From: Myxococcales bacterium
GTDB lineage: Bacteria > Myxococcota_A > Polyangia > Palsa-1104 > JAEUJZ01
Assembly (NCBI GenBank): GCA_016794465.1
Contig: JAEUKA010000089.1
Span: forward strand, 36,188 to 100,187
Length of the DNA: 64,000 nucleotides
Direction of reading: 5' to 3'
A program made the translations under genes and the position numbers. The notes below the pieces were generated by a model. The model did no database searches. It had not been told where the DNA came from and was given only the letters and a program-made list of their open reading frames with translations. Positions 1 through 9,700 of the stretch are shown here, piece after piece (the stretch's first letter is position 1; each line of letters opens with the position of its first letter).

Positions 1-42
1 AAGCCTCGTGGCGCGCCTCGCCGTGCCGACTCTGCCAGTGCA

Positions 43-501
43 GTGCCAGAGCACGCCAGCCACGATCACAGAGAGCAGGCGCGCAAGCTACTCGGCAAGG
101 GCGATCTGCGCATCACGACGCCTCGGCTGCTGGTGCTGACGATGCTGATCGACAGCCATCGACCGACCTCGGCGCAGGAAGTCATCGAGAAGCTGGCTGC
201 GGAGGGCATAGATCACGTCACGGTCTATCGCACGCTCAATACCTTGGTGGACGCGGGGATTGCGCAGGCGGTTGGGACCACCGATCGCGGTCGTCGCTTT
301 GAAGTGCATGCCTGCGAGGGCTGTCGCATCGGCCACCCGCACCTGGAGTGTCGCCGCTGTGGGCATCTTGTCTGTCTGGAACAGGGACTCCTCCCCACCA
401 TGATCGTTCCCTCGGAGCTGGCTGGTTTCCAAGTCGAGGAAGCGCGGCTCTACCTGTACGGTCTGTGCAGCAGCTGTCAGGTCGCAAAGAACGCCAAGTA
501 G
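43..501 (+). CDS. Fur-family metal-dependent transcriptional repressor
   Basis: A Fur/PerR/Zur-type regulator, expected to bind operator DNA as a dimer under control of a metal ion. The N-terminal winged helix spans about residues 15-80 and includes a helix with VTVYRTL. The C-terminal dimerisation half carries His98/His100 followed by C103-x-x-C106, and a second C142-x-x-C145 pair, the structural zinc site of the family. At 152 aa it has the usual length. The start used is GTG at 43; the frame stays open to the window edge, so the true start could lie further upstream. An MFS transporter begins 4 nt after its stop, suggesting cotranscription. Whether it senses iron, zinc, manganese or peroxide cannot be told from sequence. 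Confidence 0.9.
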   Translation: MPEHASHDHREQARKLLGKGDLRITTPRLLVLTMLIDSHRPTSAQEVIEKLAAEGIDHVTVYRTLNTLVDAGIAQAVGTTDRGRRFEVHACEGCRIGHPHLECRRCGHLVCLEQGLLPTMIVPSELAGFQVEEARLYLYGLCSSCQVAKNAK

Positions 502-505
502 GCGC

Positions 506-1714
506 ATGGCCCCGCTGTCTGCCTATCACCGCCGACTATTCGTCTTTCTGTCGGTCGCGTCGTTCTTTGAAGGCTTCGACTACTACGCGCTGGCGCAGCT
601 TCTGCCCGAGCTGCGCGCCGCCTTCTCGCTGACCGTCTCGCAAGGCACCAAGCTTGCAAGCTTCATCAACATCGGGATGGTGCTGTCGTTTTTCTTGGCC
701 CGCCAAGGGGATCGCTATGGCCGTCGGCGGCTGCTGACCTGGACCATCGCGGGCTACATGATGTTTTCGGCACTGTCGGCGCTGGCTCAAGGGGTCGCTT
801 CCTTTGCGCTGTGCCAGCTGCTGGCGCGGCTGTTTCAGGCTGCCGAGGTCGCGACTGTGATGGTGCTGGCGGCAGAGGAGTTTCCCGCCGACCGGCGAGG
901 CTTTGTCCTGGGGGTCATTCAGGGCACCAGCTCGCTCGGGGCGATTGTCTGTGCGGGGATTACGCCGCTGCTGACTGCCACTCCGCTCGGCTGGCGGATG
1001 GTGTATCTCATCGGTGGGTTGCCGCTTTTGCTGGTGGCATATCTGCGACGCAACCTGCGCGACAGCGAGCGCTTTGTCAGCCGCTCGGCTCAGACGGCCC
1101 TGCCCCTTCTGCGGGTGTTTCGCGGTCGATATCGCGGTCGGCTGCTGCTCCTGTCGGCGATCTGGGCGCTGGTGATGTTCTGTACGCAGAGTGGGCTGCT
1201 GTTCTGGAAGGACTTCGCGGTCACCAATCGGCACTTTACGACGGCGCAGGTGGCCTGGTGCATGACGGTGGCGGCGCTTGGCTCGCTGCCGCTGGTGTTC
1301 TCGGTGGGAAAGCTGCTGGACGTGATTGGCCGACGGCTGTCAACGGTGGTGGTGTTCGGCCTGACCATCTTCGGCGTCGTGATGTCCTATACCCAAGCCA
1401 GTCTGCCGGTGTTGACGCTGGGCGTGCTGCTCGGGATTGCCGGCACCACCTGCATGCTGTCAGTGGTCCAGACCCTCACCACCGAGCTGTTCCCGACCGA
1501 GATCCGCGCCGAGAGCTTCGGGATTGCCAACAGCCTCATCGGTCGCAGCGCCGGCGTGGTTTCGCCCTTGCTGGTGGGCTACCTGAGCGTCTCGTACGGC
1601 TACGGCCCAGCGGTGCAAGCGACGGCACTCGGACCCCTGCTGGCGATGATCCTCATCTTGCTGTTCATCGCCGAGACGCGCGGCAAAGAGCTGGAAGACA
1701 CGGCGGCGCTTTAG
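506..1714 (+). CDS. MFS transporter, metabolite:H+ symporter-like
   Basis: A 402-aa major facilitator with about 12 hydrophobic helices. It has the loop 2-3 signature region RQGDRYGRRRLL near residues 65-77 and the family's repeated arginine-rich loop after helix 8 (GKLLDVIGRRL). Helix 5 ends in GWRMVYLIGGLP, a pattern typical of sugar/organic-acid symporters of the MHS and SP type. The start ATG lies 4 nt after the Fur-family stop, so the two are probably one transcript, but no specific link to metals is visible. The substrate cannot be predicted. The stop codon overlaps by 4 nt the stop of the convergent STAS-like gene. Confidence 0.85.
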   Translation: MAPLSAYHRRLFVFLSVASFFEGFDYYALAQLLPELRAAFSLTVSQGTKLASFINIGMVLSFFLARQGDRYGRRRLLTWTIAGYMMFSALSALAQGVASFALCQLLARLFQAAEVATVMVLAAEEFPADRRGFVLGVIQGTSSLGAIVCAGITPLLTATPLGWRMVYLIGGLPLLLVAYLRRNLRDSERFVSRSAQTALPLLRVFRGRYRGRLLLLSAIWALVMFCTQSGLLFWKDFAVTNRHFTTAQVAWCMTVAALGSLPLVFSVGKLLDVIGRRLSTVVVFGLTIFGVVMSYTQASLPVLTLGVLLGIAGTTCMLSVVQTLTTELFPTEIRAESFGIANSLIGRSAGVVSPLLVGYLSVSYGYGPAVQATALGPLLAMILILLFIAETRGKELEDTAAL

Positions 1715-2196
1715 CGACTGCGGTGGATTCTGGGCGGAGCCTGCTCGCTGTGCAGATGCCGCTGTCGACAAGCCACCAGCCAGGCCTTCGCCGCTGGATA
1801 GTCATCGAAAAACCCAACTTCATTTTTGGGCCCTTGCATCAAGTTCGCGCCGCGCGTCCATAGCGTCACCAAGGCACGCATCGCAAAACCCGCCCCCACA
1901 TAGCCCGTGTAATAGACCGCCGCCGGTCGAGCGCGGGCTGCCCCTATCTTGCGAGCCTCGGGATCGATCCGCTCCATCTCACTAACATCGCACAAGGTGA
2001 GCTGGAACTTGCCCTGATGGAGCGCGATATCTGGCACATCGCACATGCCGCGCATATCGTTCGCGTTTACGACGCCGCGATACTTCACGATCGCGATGCC
2101 GGGTTCGTCGAAAGACACTGTGTGGGGACCAAACTGCAGCGTCTCGAGCATGGTGTCCTCATCCACCAGCATATCAAGCGGCCAGGGCCATGACAC
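1711..2196 (-). CDS. STAS/SpoIIAA-like protein
   Basis: A 161-aa soluble protein with the SpoIIAA-like/STAS pattern: an N-terminal beta pair (VSFDEPGIAIVKYRG), a helix, the strand-turn FQLTLCDVSEMERI, a YTG..GAGFAMRALVTLW helix, and FFDDYPAAKAWL near the end. Proteins of this kind are often small regulators or lipid/anti-anti-sigma-like binders, but no conserved phosphorylatable Ser is evident, so no role is claimed. It is distantly similar to the product at 16567-16974. It lies 15 nt downstream of the double-PDZ gene on the same strand, so they are likely an operon. Alternative starts exist at the in-frame ATGs at 2172 and 2151. Its stop overlaps the convergent MFS gene. Confidence 0.65.
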   Translation of the reverse strand: MSWPWPLDMLVDEDTMLETLQFGPHTVSFDEPGIAIVKYRGVVNANDMRGMCDVPDIALHQGKFQLTLCDVSEMERIDPEARKIGAARARPAAVYYTGYVGAGFAMRALVTLWTRGANLMQGPKNEVGFFDDYPAAKAWLVACRQRHLHSEQAPPRIHRSR

Positions 2197-2211
2197 TGCG
2201 ATGAGTACTGG

Positions 2212-3156
2212 CTAGTTGAACTGATAGGTCAGCGACAGCGGCGCTTGCCCTCGGGTCAGGTCGACTTTCACGGTCTTGGCATTGCGTAGGTTGCTGTAGG
2301 CCTGCAGGGCATGTTCCGGCGTGGTGAGGTCGTGACCGGCCAGGCTCCGCACCACATCGCCGTTGCGCAGTCCCAGCAGCGCAAACAGCGAGTCGGGCCG
2401 AATCCCCAGCAGCTTCATACCCACCGGCTTGCCATCGATCAGCATGGGAATGACGCGAGCACTGTGCGTCCAGACCGTGGGCTCCGCGAGCAGCTTTTCG
2501 AGCAGCGATCGTCGCAGTGTGCAGCGATTGGCGGTGCAGCGGATGGCACGCTTGGCCTCGGACAGCAGCTCGGGCAGAGACGATGAACGCGCGGCGGCAG
2601 TGGCAGTCCCCGAGTATGAACCAGAGTGTGCCGTCGCGGTCGAATCGGCAGTCGGAAGCGGCGGACAGCTGCTCGCCAGGCCTGGCGTGTTGAGGGACTG
2701 ATCGAGCAGAAGTCGCCGCATCACCGGCTGACCCAGGCGCAGAAGACCGAGCTTGATCACGGTGGCACTGCGCAGCGAATCGGACAGCTGGAGCAGCGAG
2801 TCCGGTCCATGCAGCGTCTGACCATTGACCGCCACCAGCGTATCGCCATTTTTTAGCCCAAGCTGAGTCGGCAAAGTGTCTGGCCGCAGCGCGAACAGGC
2901 GAAAGCCCTCGGGCTTGCCGTCCTGAAAGTTGGGCACCACTCGCACCGGCAGCAGAGACGCCGGATCTTTGACAAGCTGAGCGGTGACACAGGCCCCAAG
3001 CGCGCAGCCCTCGTCATCACAGCGGACCTCATCCCGACGCAGAGCGGGCGCTACCATGGACGGCGACACCACAGGCGGGGATTCCGCAGCTGCCGACTGC
3101 ACGGCCAGCGCGGCCATCATCCCGAACGCCCAGAGCCCCTGCGCAGACATCACCAT
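2212..3156 (-). CDS. Exported protein with two GspC-like PDZ repeats
   Basis: A 314-aa protein with a signal peptide (about residues 1-24, ending QSAAA). After it come two copies of a roughly 100-residue unit, about 44-143 and 207-305. Each starts with a Cys pair (RCDDEGC, RCTANRC) and continues to a PDZ core: VVPNFQDGKPEGFRLFALRP then LGLKNGDTLVAVNG in the first, VIPMLIDGKPVGMKLLGIRP then LGLRNGDVVRSLAG in the second. The core resembles the periplasmic C-terminal domain of type II secretion GspC. A Ser/Thr/Ala-rich linker joins the repeats. No other type II secretion gene is nearby, so it is better called a GspC-like PDZ protein of unknown function. It is the first gene of a probable operon with the STAS-like gene and is divergent from plsC. 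Confidence 0.75.
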   Translation of the reverse strand: MVMSAQGLWAFGMMAALAVQSAAAESPPVVSPSMVAPALRRDEVRCDDEGCALGACVTAQLVKDPASLLPVRVVPNFQDGKPEGFRLFALRPDTLPTQLGLKNGDTLVAVNGQTLHGPDSLLQLSDSLRSATVIKLGLLRLGQPVMRRLLLDQSLNTPGLASSCPPLPTADSTATAHSGSYSGTATAAARSSSLPELLSEAKRAIRCTANRCTLRRSLLEKLLAEPTVWTHSARVIPMLIDGKPVGMKLLGIRPDSLFALLGLRNGDVVRSLAGHDLTTPEHALQAYSNLRNAKTVKVDLTRGQAPLSLTYQFN

Positions 3157-3238
3157 GGGCTCATCTTACCCGACACCTGCTTTGCGACGAGAGCGGTATC
3201 TCTTCTCAGAACCTCCGCTTGCCACTACCCTGCGAGAC

Positions 3239-3943
3239 ATGACCCAAGCTCAAGGCAGCACGATGCTCACGCTGCGGACGTTCTATCACACGCTTCGGAT
3301 CTCGGTGCCGACGGTGCTGGAAGGTTCGATCGGCAGGACCTCAGCAGAGCGCTGCGATGCTCGGCTGCTTGACTGGGCGCACACCCTGGTGCGGATTACC
3401 CGAACGCAGCTGCAAGTCAGCGGGCACTCCCACTTCCCCGCCGAGCCGTGCATCGTGATGTCCAATCACCAGAGCTTGTGCGACGTGCCGCTGCTCTACG
3501 CCGCCCTGCCGACCGGGGTGCGGCTGCGCATGATTGCCAAAGCCGAGCTGTTCAAGGTGCCCATCTGGGGCCGCGCGATGCGGGTCGCCGGCTTCATCCC
3601 GATCGATCGCGGCGATCGAGGCCAAGCAGTCGCCAGCCTGGAAGCCGCCGGTCGTGACATCCGCAAAGGCACGTTCGTGTGGCTCGCCCCTGAAGGCACG
3701 CGCAGCAAGACTGGCGCTTTGGGACCGCTGAAAAAAGGCGGCTTCATGCTCGCGCAAGCCACGGGACTGCCGATCCTCCCGGTCGTGCTGCGCGGCACTC
3801 GCAACGTCCTTCCTCCCACCGGCCTTCGCACCTACTTCAATCAGCAGGCTGCCATCGAGTTTCGCCCCGTCATCTCCACCCACGGTCGATCCATCGAAGA
3901 AGTCATGTCCGAAGTCCAAAAAGCCATCGACCCCCTTACATAG
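3239..3943 (+). CDS. plsC: 1-acyl-sn-glycerol-3-phosphate acyltransferase (PlsC family)
   Basis: A 234-aa acyltransferase predicted to transfer an acyl group to the sn-2 position of lysophosphatidate in the inner membrane. The NHQSLCD segment gives the catalytic H-x4-D motif. KAELFKVPIWG and FIPIDRG follow, then the EGTRS substrate-binding motif and PILPVVLRG, in the family order. The frame is open further upstream to 2984, but that stretch runs antisense through the PDZ gene and lacks homology-like content. The ATG at 3239 was therefore chosen; a second candidate is 3263. Family homologues have about this length. It is a single gene, divergent from the PDZ gene. The acyl acceptor specificity is inferred. 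Confidence 0.85.
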   Translation: MTQAQGSTMLTLRTFYHTLRISVPTVLEGSIGRTSAERCDARLLDWAHTLVRITRTQLQVSGHSHFPAEPCIVMSNHQSLCDVPLLYAALPTGVRLRMIAKAELFKVPIWGRAMRVAGFIPIDRGDRGQAVASLEAAGRDIRKGTFVWLAPEGTRSKTGALGPLKKGGFMLAQATGLPILPVVLRGTRNVLPPTGLRTYFNQQAAIEFRPVISTHGRSIEEVMSEVQKAIDPLT

Positions 3944-4051
3944 ATTGGGATGCCCACCATCCGAAAAGCAAAGTCGTGAAGCGCCGGCGGATCCGTCGGA
4001 GATCTAATTTTCACAAGTGGCTGATGGTTCTATGCGAAAATCGTAAGCTCG

Positions 4052-6757
4052 ATGCTTACATCGGATGCTCTCGAGGCAGTCTGTCAGGCATGCGCCTTTG
4101 TAGAGACGATAGGACCGTCCGGTCGAGTGCAGGGAACTGCCTATCGATTGAGCAGTCGCTTCGCCGTCACGTCGGAGCATGTAGTCCGTGGCATCCGTCA
4201 AGGTGATCCGGTTCGGCTGCGATTCCCAAAGGGAGAGCGGCAAGCCATCCTGCTCAAGAGTGATGCGGAAGCGGACTGTGCGCTGCTGGAGCTGAGCGAG
4301 CCCTTTACGGCGCCACCGCTGTTGCCGCTCTCCTCTGGCGTGGAAGCGGGCGCTGCATGGGAAGCGGTCGGATATGTCAGCGGAACGGATCAGCCGACAC
4401 GACTCCTTTCTGGTGAGATTCAGACTGTGGAAGGAGAGGACCCGCAGCGAGGCCCGGCCATCGTCCTGCGTCCCAGCGGCGCACTTCCGCCCTTCTTGGC
4501 GGGCAGTCCGGTCCTGTGTGGTGGGCAGGTGATTGGTCACCTCAAGTCACGACTTGCTGTCGAAGATGCCGCCCACGCTCTATACGCCTGCCCGATCCGA
4601 CTGGTCGAAGCACTCATCCCCGCAGAGCCTGAAACCAAGCGTCGGACACCCCAGCCTCCGCAGGCCGCTTACGATCCGGCCTGGTACATCGCGCGTGAAG
4701 AAGAGGAACAGAAGGCGCTTGGCTATCTCGACTTTCCTGGCCAGCCGGTGGTTCTGTGGGCGCCGGAGCTGTTCGGAAAGACCTGGCTGCTCCGCCACTT
4801 GATTCAGCGGGTTCAGAAGCAAGATCAACAGAATCAGGTGGTTGCCATCAACCTCGACTTGTTTGACAAGAGCAGCTGGCATCAACCACAAGGACTCGAT
4901 CCATTCCTGCGTGAGCTGGCCCTGCACGTAGCGTTGTCGCTTGGAGAGTCTGCCGAGGATGTGCATCGCGAGTGGACGACTTCCAGTCCGACCGCGAACC
5001 TCGACCGCGTCATGCGGAAGCGAATTCTCCCTCGGGTAACGAGATCCCAAGGTCGTCTGCTGCTGGCGATTGATCGTGCCGATGCGGTGCTTGGGAGTCC
5101 GATCCAGAATACGTTTTTCGGAATCCTTCGCGGCTGGGCAGAGAGCGAAGATGCCTGGTCCTGTCTGCGCCTGGTGCTCTCGATCTCAACCACTCCCGCG
5201 CTCTTGGTTAGCAGTCAGCACCAGTCTCCGTTCAACCTGACGGATGCGGTCGAGCTCAAGGATCTGCGCGATGCCCAGATCCTGAGTCTGTGTCGGCTCT
5301 ATCAGCTCAAGTGGGGCAAAGATGAGCTGAGCATGCTGCGGCACTGGGTCGGTGGGCACCCCTATCTGGTCCGACTGGCGATGTACACAGCGGTCCGGCA
5401 GGGCGTGTCGCTGGAGCAGCTCTTCGAGGGAGATCATCCTGCTTCAGGGGTCTTTGAAGGATTTCTCAATCGCATTGGCGAGCGACTGCGCAGACATCCA
5501 GAGCGGTTTGAAGCGCTGCAGCGCGTGCTCGCCGATCCGCGCACGGATCTCGGGGCATCGGAGCTCCCTCTTTTGCGAGCAGGACTCCTGTATCGCGATG
5601 ATCAAGACCGCCACCTGCCCCGCTACGAGCTGTACCGGCGGCTGAGCGCCAAGACGCCGAGCGGACGCCGACTGTCGACTGCGGATCCAGCGACCGCCGG
5701 ATCTGCCATTGCGCTGATGGACACCGGGCTCGATCTGAAACCAAGCCAGCGCTCCGTCGAAAGAATCGAGGTTGGCAAGCAGCTGGGACCGTATCAAGTA
5801 CTCCGTGAGCTGGGTCGTGGTGGCATGGGAGTGGTGTTTGAGGTGCGGCACGATCAGCTCAAGCGGCGCGCCGCGCTGAAGGTACTGCATCCACAGTTCT
5901 CTCGTGATCCAGAGATTGCGCAGCGCTTCCTCAACGAAGCCAGGGCCGCCAACGTCATCCAACATGCGAGCATCATCAACATCTACGAGATGGGTCAGCT
6001 GAAAGACGGTGCGACCTACTTCGTGATGGAATACTTGGAAGGAGAGTCGCTTGGGGACCGACTGGAGAAGTCCGGCAAGCTGTCGCTGAGCAGTGCCCTG
6101 CGACTGTCACATCAAATCGCTGCCGCCCTGGCCGCCGCCCACAACACCGGAGTGGTCCACCGCGACCTCAAACCAGACAATGTGATGACGGTGAGTGACA
6201 GTGTGGTGCCGGGTGGGAAGCGGGTGAAGATCCTCGACTTCGGGCTCGCGAAAGTTCACAAGCGTGCTTTCGATGATGCGATCACGACCGAGCGTGGCGC
6301 GCTGATGGGAACTCCGGTCTACATGGCTCCTGAGCAGTGTCGGGGGGCTGATCTGGTGGATGCCAAGGCGGATGTCTATTCCCTTGGGGTGATGCTGTAC
6401 GAGTTTCTCCATGGCGAGCCGCCGTTCATGGCCAAAGATCCCGGTGACGTGATGGCGATGCACCTGCGTGACAAGCCGGTCCCGCTGGGCACGCTGGAGC
6501 CGCTGCTTCCCAAGGAACTCACGACGCTGGTCGACTTGATGTTGAGCAAAGATCCAGCGGCACGTCCGCTGATGTCTCAGGTCAGCAGCACCTTGCAGAG
6601 CCTGGAGAGTCAGTACGTCGCATCCGCCAGCACCACCAGCGAGAAGCTGCCCGTCACCCCAAGCACGCTGGCTCCCTACCAAATCGCACTGCTCTTGCTG
6701 GCGCTGCTCAGCGTTGTGGGTGTGGTGCTGGCGTGGCTACTTCCTCATTCCAAATAG
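4052..6757 (+). CDS. Membrane-anchored Ser/Thr kinase with degenerate trypsin-like and AAA ATPase domains
   Basis: A 901-aa modular signalling protein. Residues 1-185 resemble a trypsin-like fold: H43 in SEHVV and D75 in EADCALLEL fit the triad, but the G-x-S-G-x-P-V position reads F-L-A-G-S-P-V, so the nucleophile is Ala150. Residues about 205-530 form an AAA-like ATPase with G242-K243-T244, a Walker B strand ending at D341, SPFNL and GGHPYL. Residues about 573-850 are a complete Hanks kinase: GRGGMG at 588-593, K610, HRDLKPDN with D705, DFG at 729-731, and APE. A single hydrophobic segment at about 874-897 puts the rest in the cytoplasm. The related WD40 gene starts 29 nt downstream, probably the same operon. 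The kinase is expected to be active and the protease dead. Confidence 0.88.
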   Translation: MLTSDALEAVCQACAFVETIGPSGRVQGTAYRLSSRFAVTSEHVVRGIRQGDPVRLRFPKGERQAILLKSDAEADCALLELSEPFTAPPLLPLSSGVEAGAAWEAVGYVSGTDQPTRLLSGEIQTVEGEDPQRGPAIVLRPSGALPPFLAGSPVLCGGQVIGHLKSRLAVEDAAHALYACPIRLVEALIPAEPETKRRTPQPPQAAYDPAWYIAREEEEQKALGYLDFPGQPVVLWAPELFGKTWLLRHLIQRVQKQDQQNQVVAINLDLFDKSSWHQPQGLDPFLRELALHVALSLGESAEDVHREWTTSSPTANLDRVMRKRILPRVTRSQGRLLLAIDRADAVLGSPIQNTFFGILRGWAESEDAWSCLRLVLSISTTPALLVSSQHQSPFNLTDAVELKDLRDAQILSLCRLYQLKWGKDELSMLRHWVGGHPYLVRLAMYTAVRQGVSLEQLFEGDHPASGVFEGFLNRIGERLRRHPERFEALQRVLADPRTDLGASELPLLRAGLLYRDDQDRHLPRYELYRRLSAKTPSGRRLSTADPATAGSAIALMDTGLDLKPSQRSVERIEVGKQLGPYQVLRELGRGGMGVVFEVRHDQLKRRAALKVLHPQFSRDPEIAQRFLNEARAANVIQHASIINIYEMGQLKDGATYFVMEYLEGESLGDRLEKSGKLSLSSALRLSHQIAAALAAAHNTGVVHRDLKPDNVMTVSDSVVPGGKRVKILDFGLAKVHKRAFDDAITTERGALMGTPVYMAPEQCRGADLVDAKADVYSLGVMLYEFLHGEPPFMAKDPGDVMAMHLRDKPVPLGTLEPLLPKELTTLVDLMLSKDPAARPLMSQVSSTLQSLESQYVASASTTSEKLPVTPSTLAPYQIALLLLALLSVVGVVLAWLLPHSK

Positions 6758-6786
6758 GACTGCCCGGATAGATTAGAGAGGCGCTC

Positions 6787-9700
6787 GTGGCACTGCGATT
6801 TCAACCAGGAGGAACTCTCAAAGAGGGATCTTTCTACGTCGAAAGACCCGCTGATCGCGAGCTCCCAGAAGCGCTCTCGCAGGGGGAGTTCTGTTATGTC
6901 TTGGCGCCGCGCCAGATCGGCAAGTCCAGTCTGCGGGTACGCACCGCCAAGATCCTGCAGTCACAGGGAGTCCGCTGTGCGGGCATCGATCTGACCAAGA
7001 TTGGTAGCCAGGAGCTGAATCCGGATGCGTGGTTCTATGCGCTGTCGCAGGAAGTGGCGCTTCAGCTTCAGCTTCCCCGCGATCCGTGGGAGTTCTGGCA
7101 GCGTCATCAGGCGACGACAGCTACGCATCGCTTCACGCTCTTTCTCCGCAAGGAAGTCCTGACGCAAGTGTCACAGCGGGTCGTGCTGTTCATCGATGAG
7201 ATCGACACCGTGCTGTCGCTTCCTTTTTCTAGCGACGACTTTTTTGCAGCGATTCGCGCCGTCTTTAATGATCGAGCAGAGGACTCGGATCTCGATCGAC
7301 TGACCTTCTGTCTGGTGGGAGTCGCCGCACCAGCAGATCTGATCAAGAACCCAACGCGGACTCCCTTCAACATCGGTCGCGGGATTGTGCTGGAGGACTT
7401 TCTGCCCGATGAAGCCGCCGTCTTTCTGCCAGGACTGTTAGATGCAGGAGGTGATCCTTCGCGGCTGCTGGCGGCGGTGATGTCCTGGACCGATGGCCAT
7501 CCCTACATGACCCAGCGGATCTGTGAGGCCCTGACCCACGATCAGAGCACCGACTCAGAAGAGGATCGGGTTCATCGCATCGTTGAAGCAGTCTTTCTGC
7601 GAGAAGGCCGCAACCGCGAACCGAACTTGACCTATGTGGAAAGCCGACTCCGCAATCACCAGCAGCTCGGACCGATGCTCAGCCTGTATCGCAACCTGCT
7701 GATGGCAGAGCCCATCTTGGCGGAACGGGATGATCCGGTGCAGATGGAGCTGCATCTGTCAGGGCTGGTTGCGCGACGGAACATCGATGGTCACACCCGA
7801 CTTGCGGTGCGCAACCAGATCTTCGCCACCGTGTACGATCTCGCTTGGGTTCGATCCAAGGAGTCCCGGCGAATGCTGGATGAGCCGCTGCTGCGCTGGA
7901 TTGGTTCCGGAAAGCAGAATGACTTCCTGCTGCGCGGTGAGGCACTCAAGCAGTCGATCGACTGGTCGAAAGGTCGCCGCGACATCACCGATGAAGAGAG
8001 AGAGTTTCTGCTGGCAGGACTGGAGGCGGCCCAAAAAGAAGAACAGACCCGCCGTCAAGCAGCGGAAGAGAAGAATCGGGCAGAGCGGGCAGAGGCTCAG
8101 ACTCGGGCAACCCGCCAGATCATCATCGTGCTCATTGCTGCGCTGATCGTCCTTTTGGGGGCTCTCACTGGTGTGGCCTCGCAGTACGTTCGCGCCGAGC
8201 AGCAGCGCAGACTGGCGGAAGACAGTGCTCTGGCAGAGCGAGGAATGCGCGCAGCAGTCGTTGCACGTCAGCCCGGCAGACAGATTGAAGCGCTGGTTTC
8301 TGGCATCCAAGTGGTGGGACATAGTCTCAAGGAATCGGAGCGTGGGCGGCCACTACCCTCGACGGCAACCGAGGGACTCTTGGTCGCCTCGCGGGCCGGT
8401 GTCTACTCACGCGTCCTGCTGGGGCATAAAGATGAAATCCGCTCGGCTCTGTTTTCCCCGGATGGTCGTTACGTAGTGAGTGCAAGCATCGATAGGACGG
8501 CCCGGATCTGGGATGCTCAGACAGGGGAGACAGTTCGTATCTTGACCGGGCACAGCGCCGGCATCCGCTGGGCATCGTACTCTCCCGATGGTCGCCACAT
8601 CGTCACTGCATCGGAAGACAACACCGCCCGGATCTGGGACGCTCAGTCTGGCCAGATGCTCCTGGTGTTGCGGGGTCACACCGCAGAGCTGCGCAGCGCT
8701 GCCTACTCACCTAACGGACAGTTCATCGTGACCGCCAGTGCCGACAGGACCACCAGAATCTGGGACGCCGCGACCGGCCATGAGCTACGAAAGCTAGAGG
8801 CGCATCTGTTGGGAGTCCTCTCTGCCGTCTACTCTGCCGATGGGACGCGCATTCTGACAGCGAGTCTTGATCAGACCGCACGGATCTGGGATGCAGAGTC
8901 CGGCAAGGTCCTGATGATCCTTGAGGGCCACGCCAATGCGATCCGCTCAGCAGCATTTTCCCCCGACGGAAAGTTCATTGTGACAGCGAGCTACGACAAC
9001 ACGGTGCGACTCTGTAGTGCAGAGACAGGGAAGTCTGTCTTCGCCTTGGAAGGGCACTCCAGTGAGCTGCGCACAGCAGTCTATTCCCCGGACGGTAGAC
9101 ACATTCTGACGGCCAGCTTGGATCAGACAGCGCGGATCTGGGATGCAGAGACTGGCAGACTCCTGACTTCTCTGGAGGGCCACACCAGCGGAGTCCGCTC
9201 GGCTGCGTATTCTTCCGACGGTAAGTACATCGTAACCGCCAGCTATGATCACACCGTACGGATCTGGGACATTCATCGCGGACGAGTACTGCTTCCGATG
9301 GACGGACACACCAATCCAGTCCGCTCGGCGCTCTATTCCCCCGATGGTCTGTCGATTGTCACTGCGAGTCTCGATCACACAGCCCGGGTCTGGGATGTGA
9401 AGACCGGCGTGACTCGCCTTGTCTTGGTGGGACACATTGATGGAGTCCGCTGGGCTTCCTATTCTCCTGATGGCAAGCGGATCGTGACGGCCAGCTACGA
9501 CAAGACGGCGCGAGTCTGGGATGCTGCCACCGGACAGCAGCAGCTGACGCTGAGTGGCCACAAGAGCGGAGTCCTAAGTGCCGAGTTTTCACCGACTGGT
9601 ACTCACATTGTGACAGCCAGTGATGACTTCAGTGCCCGCGTCTGGGATGCCAGCACGGGCCAAGAGCTGGTTCAGCTGCTTGGTCACACGCTATCGGTGC

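Noticed and set aside
2984..3238. N-terminal extension of the acyltransferase
   Set aside because: The extension is the antisense of the PDZ gene; acyltransferase homology begins after 3239.
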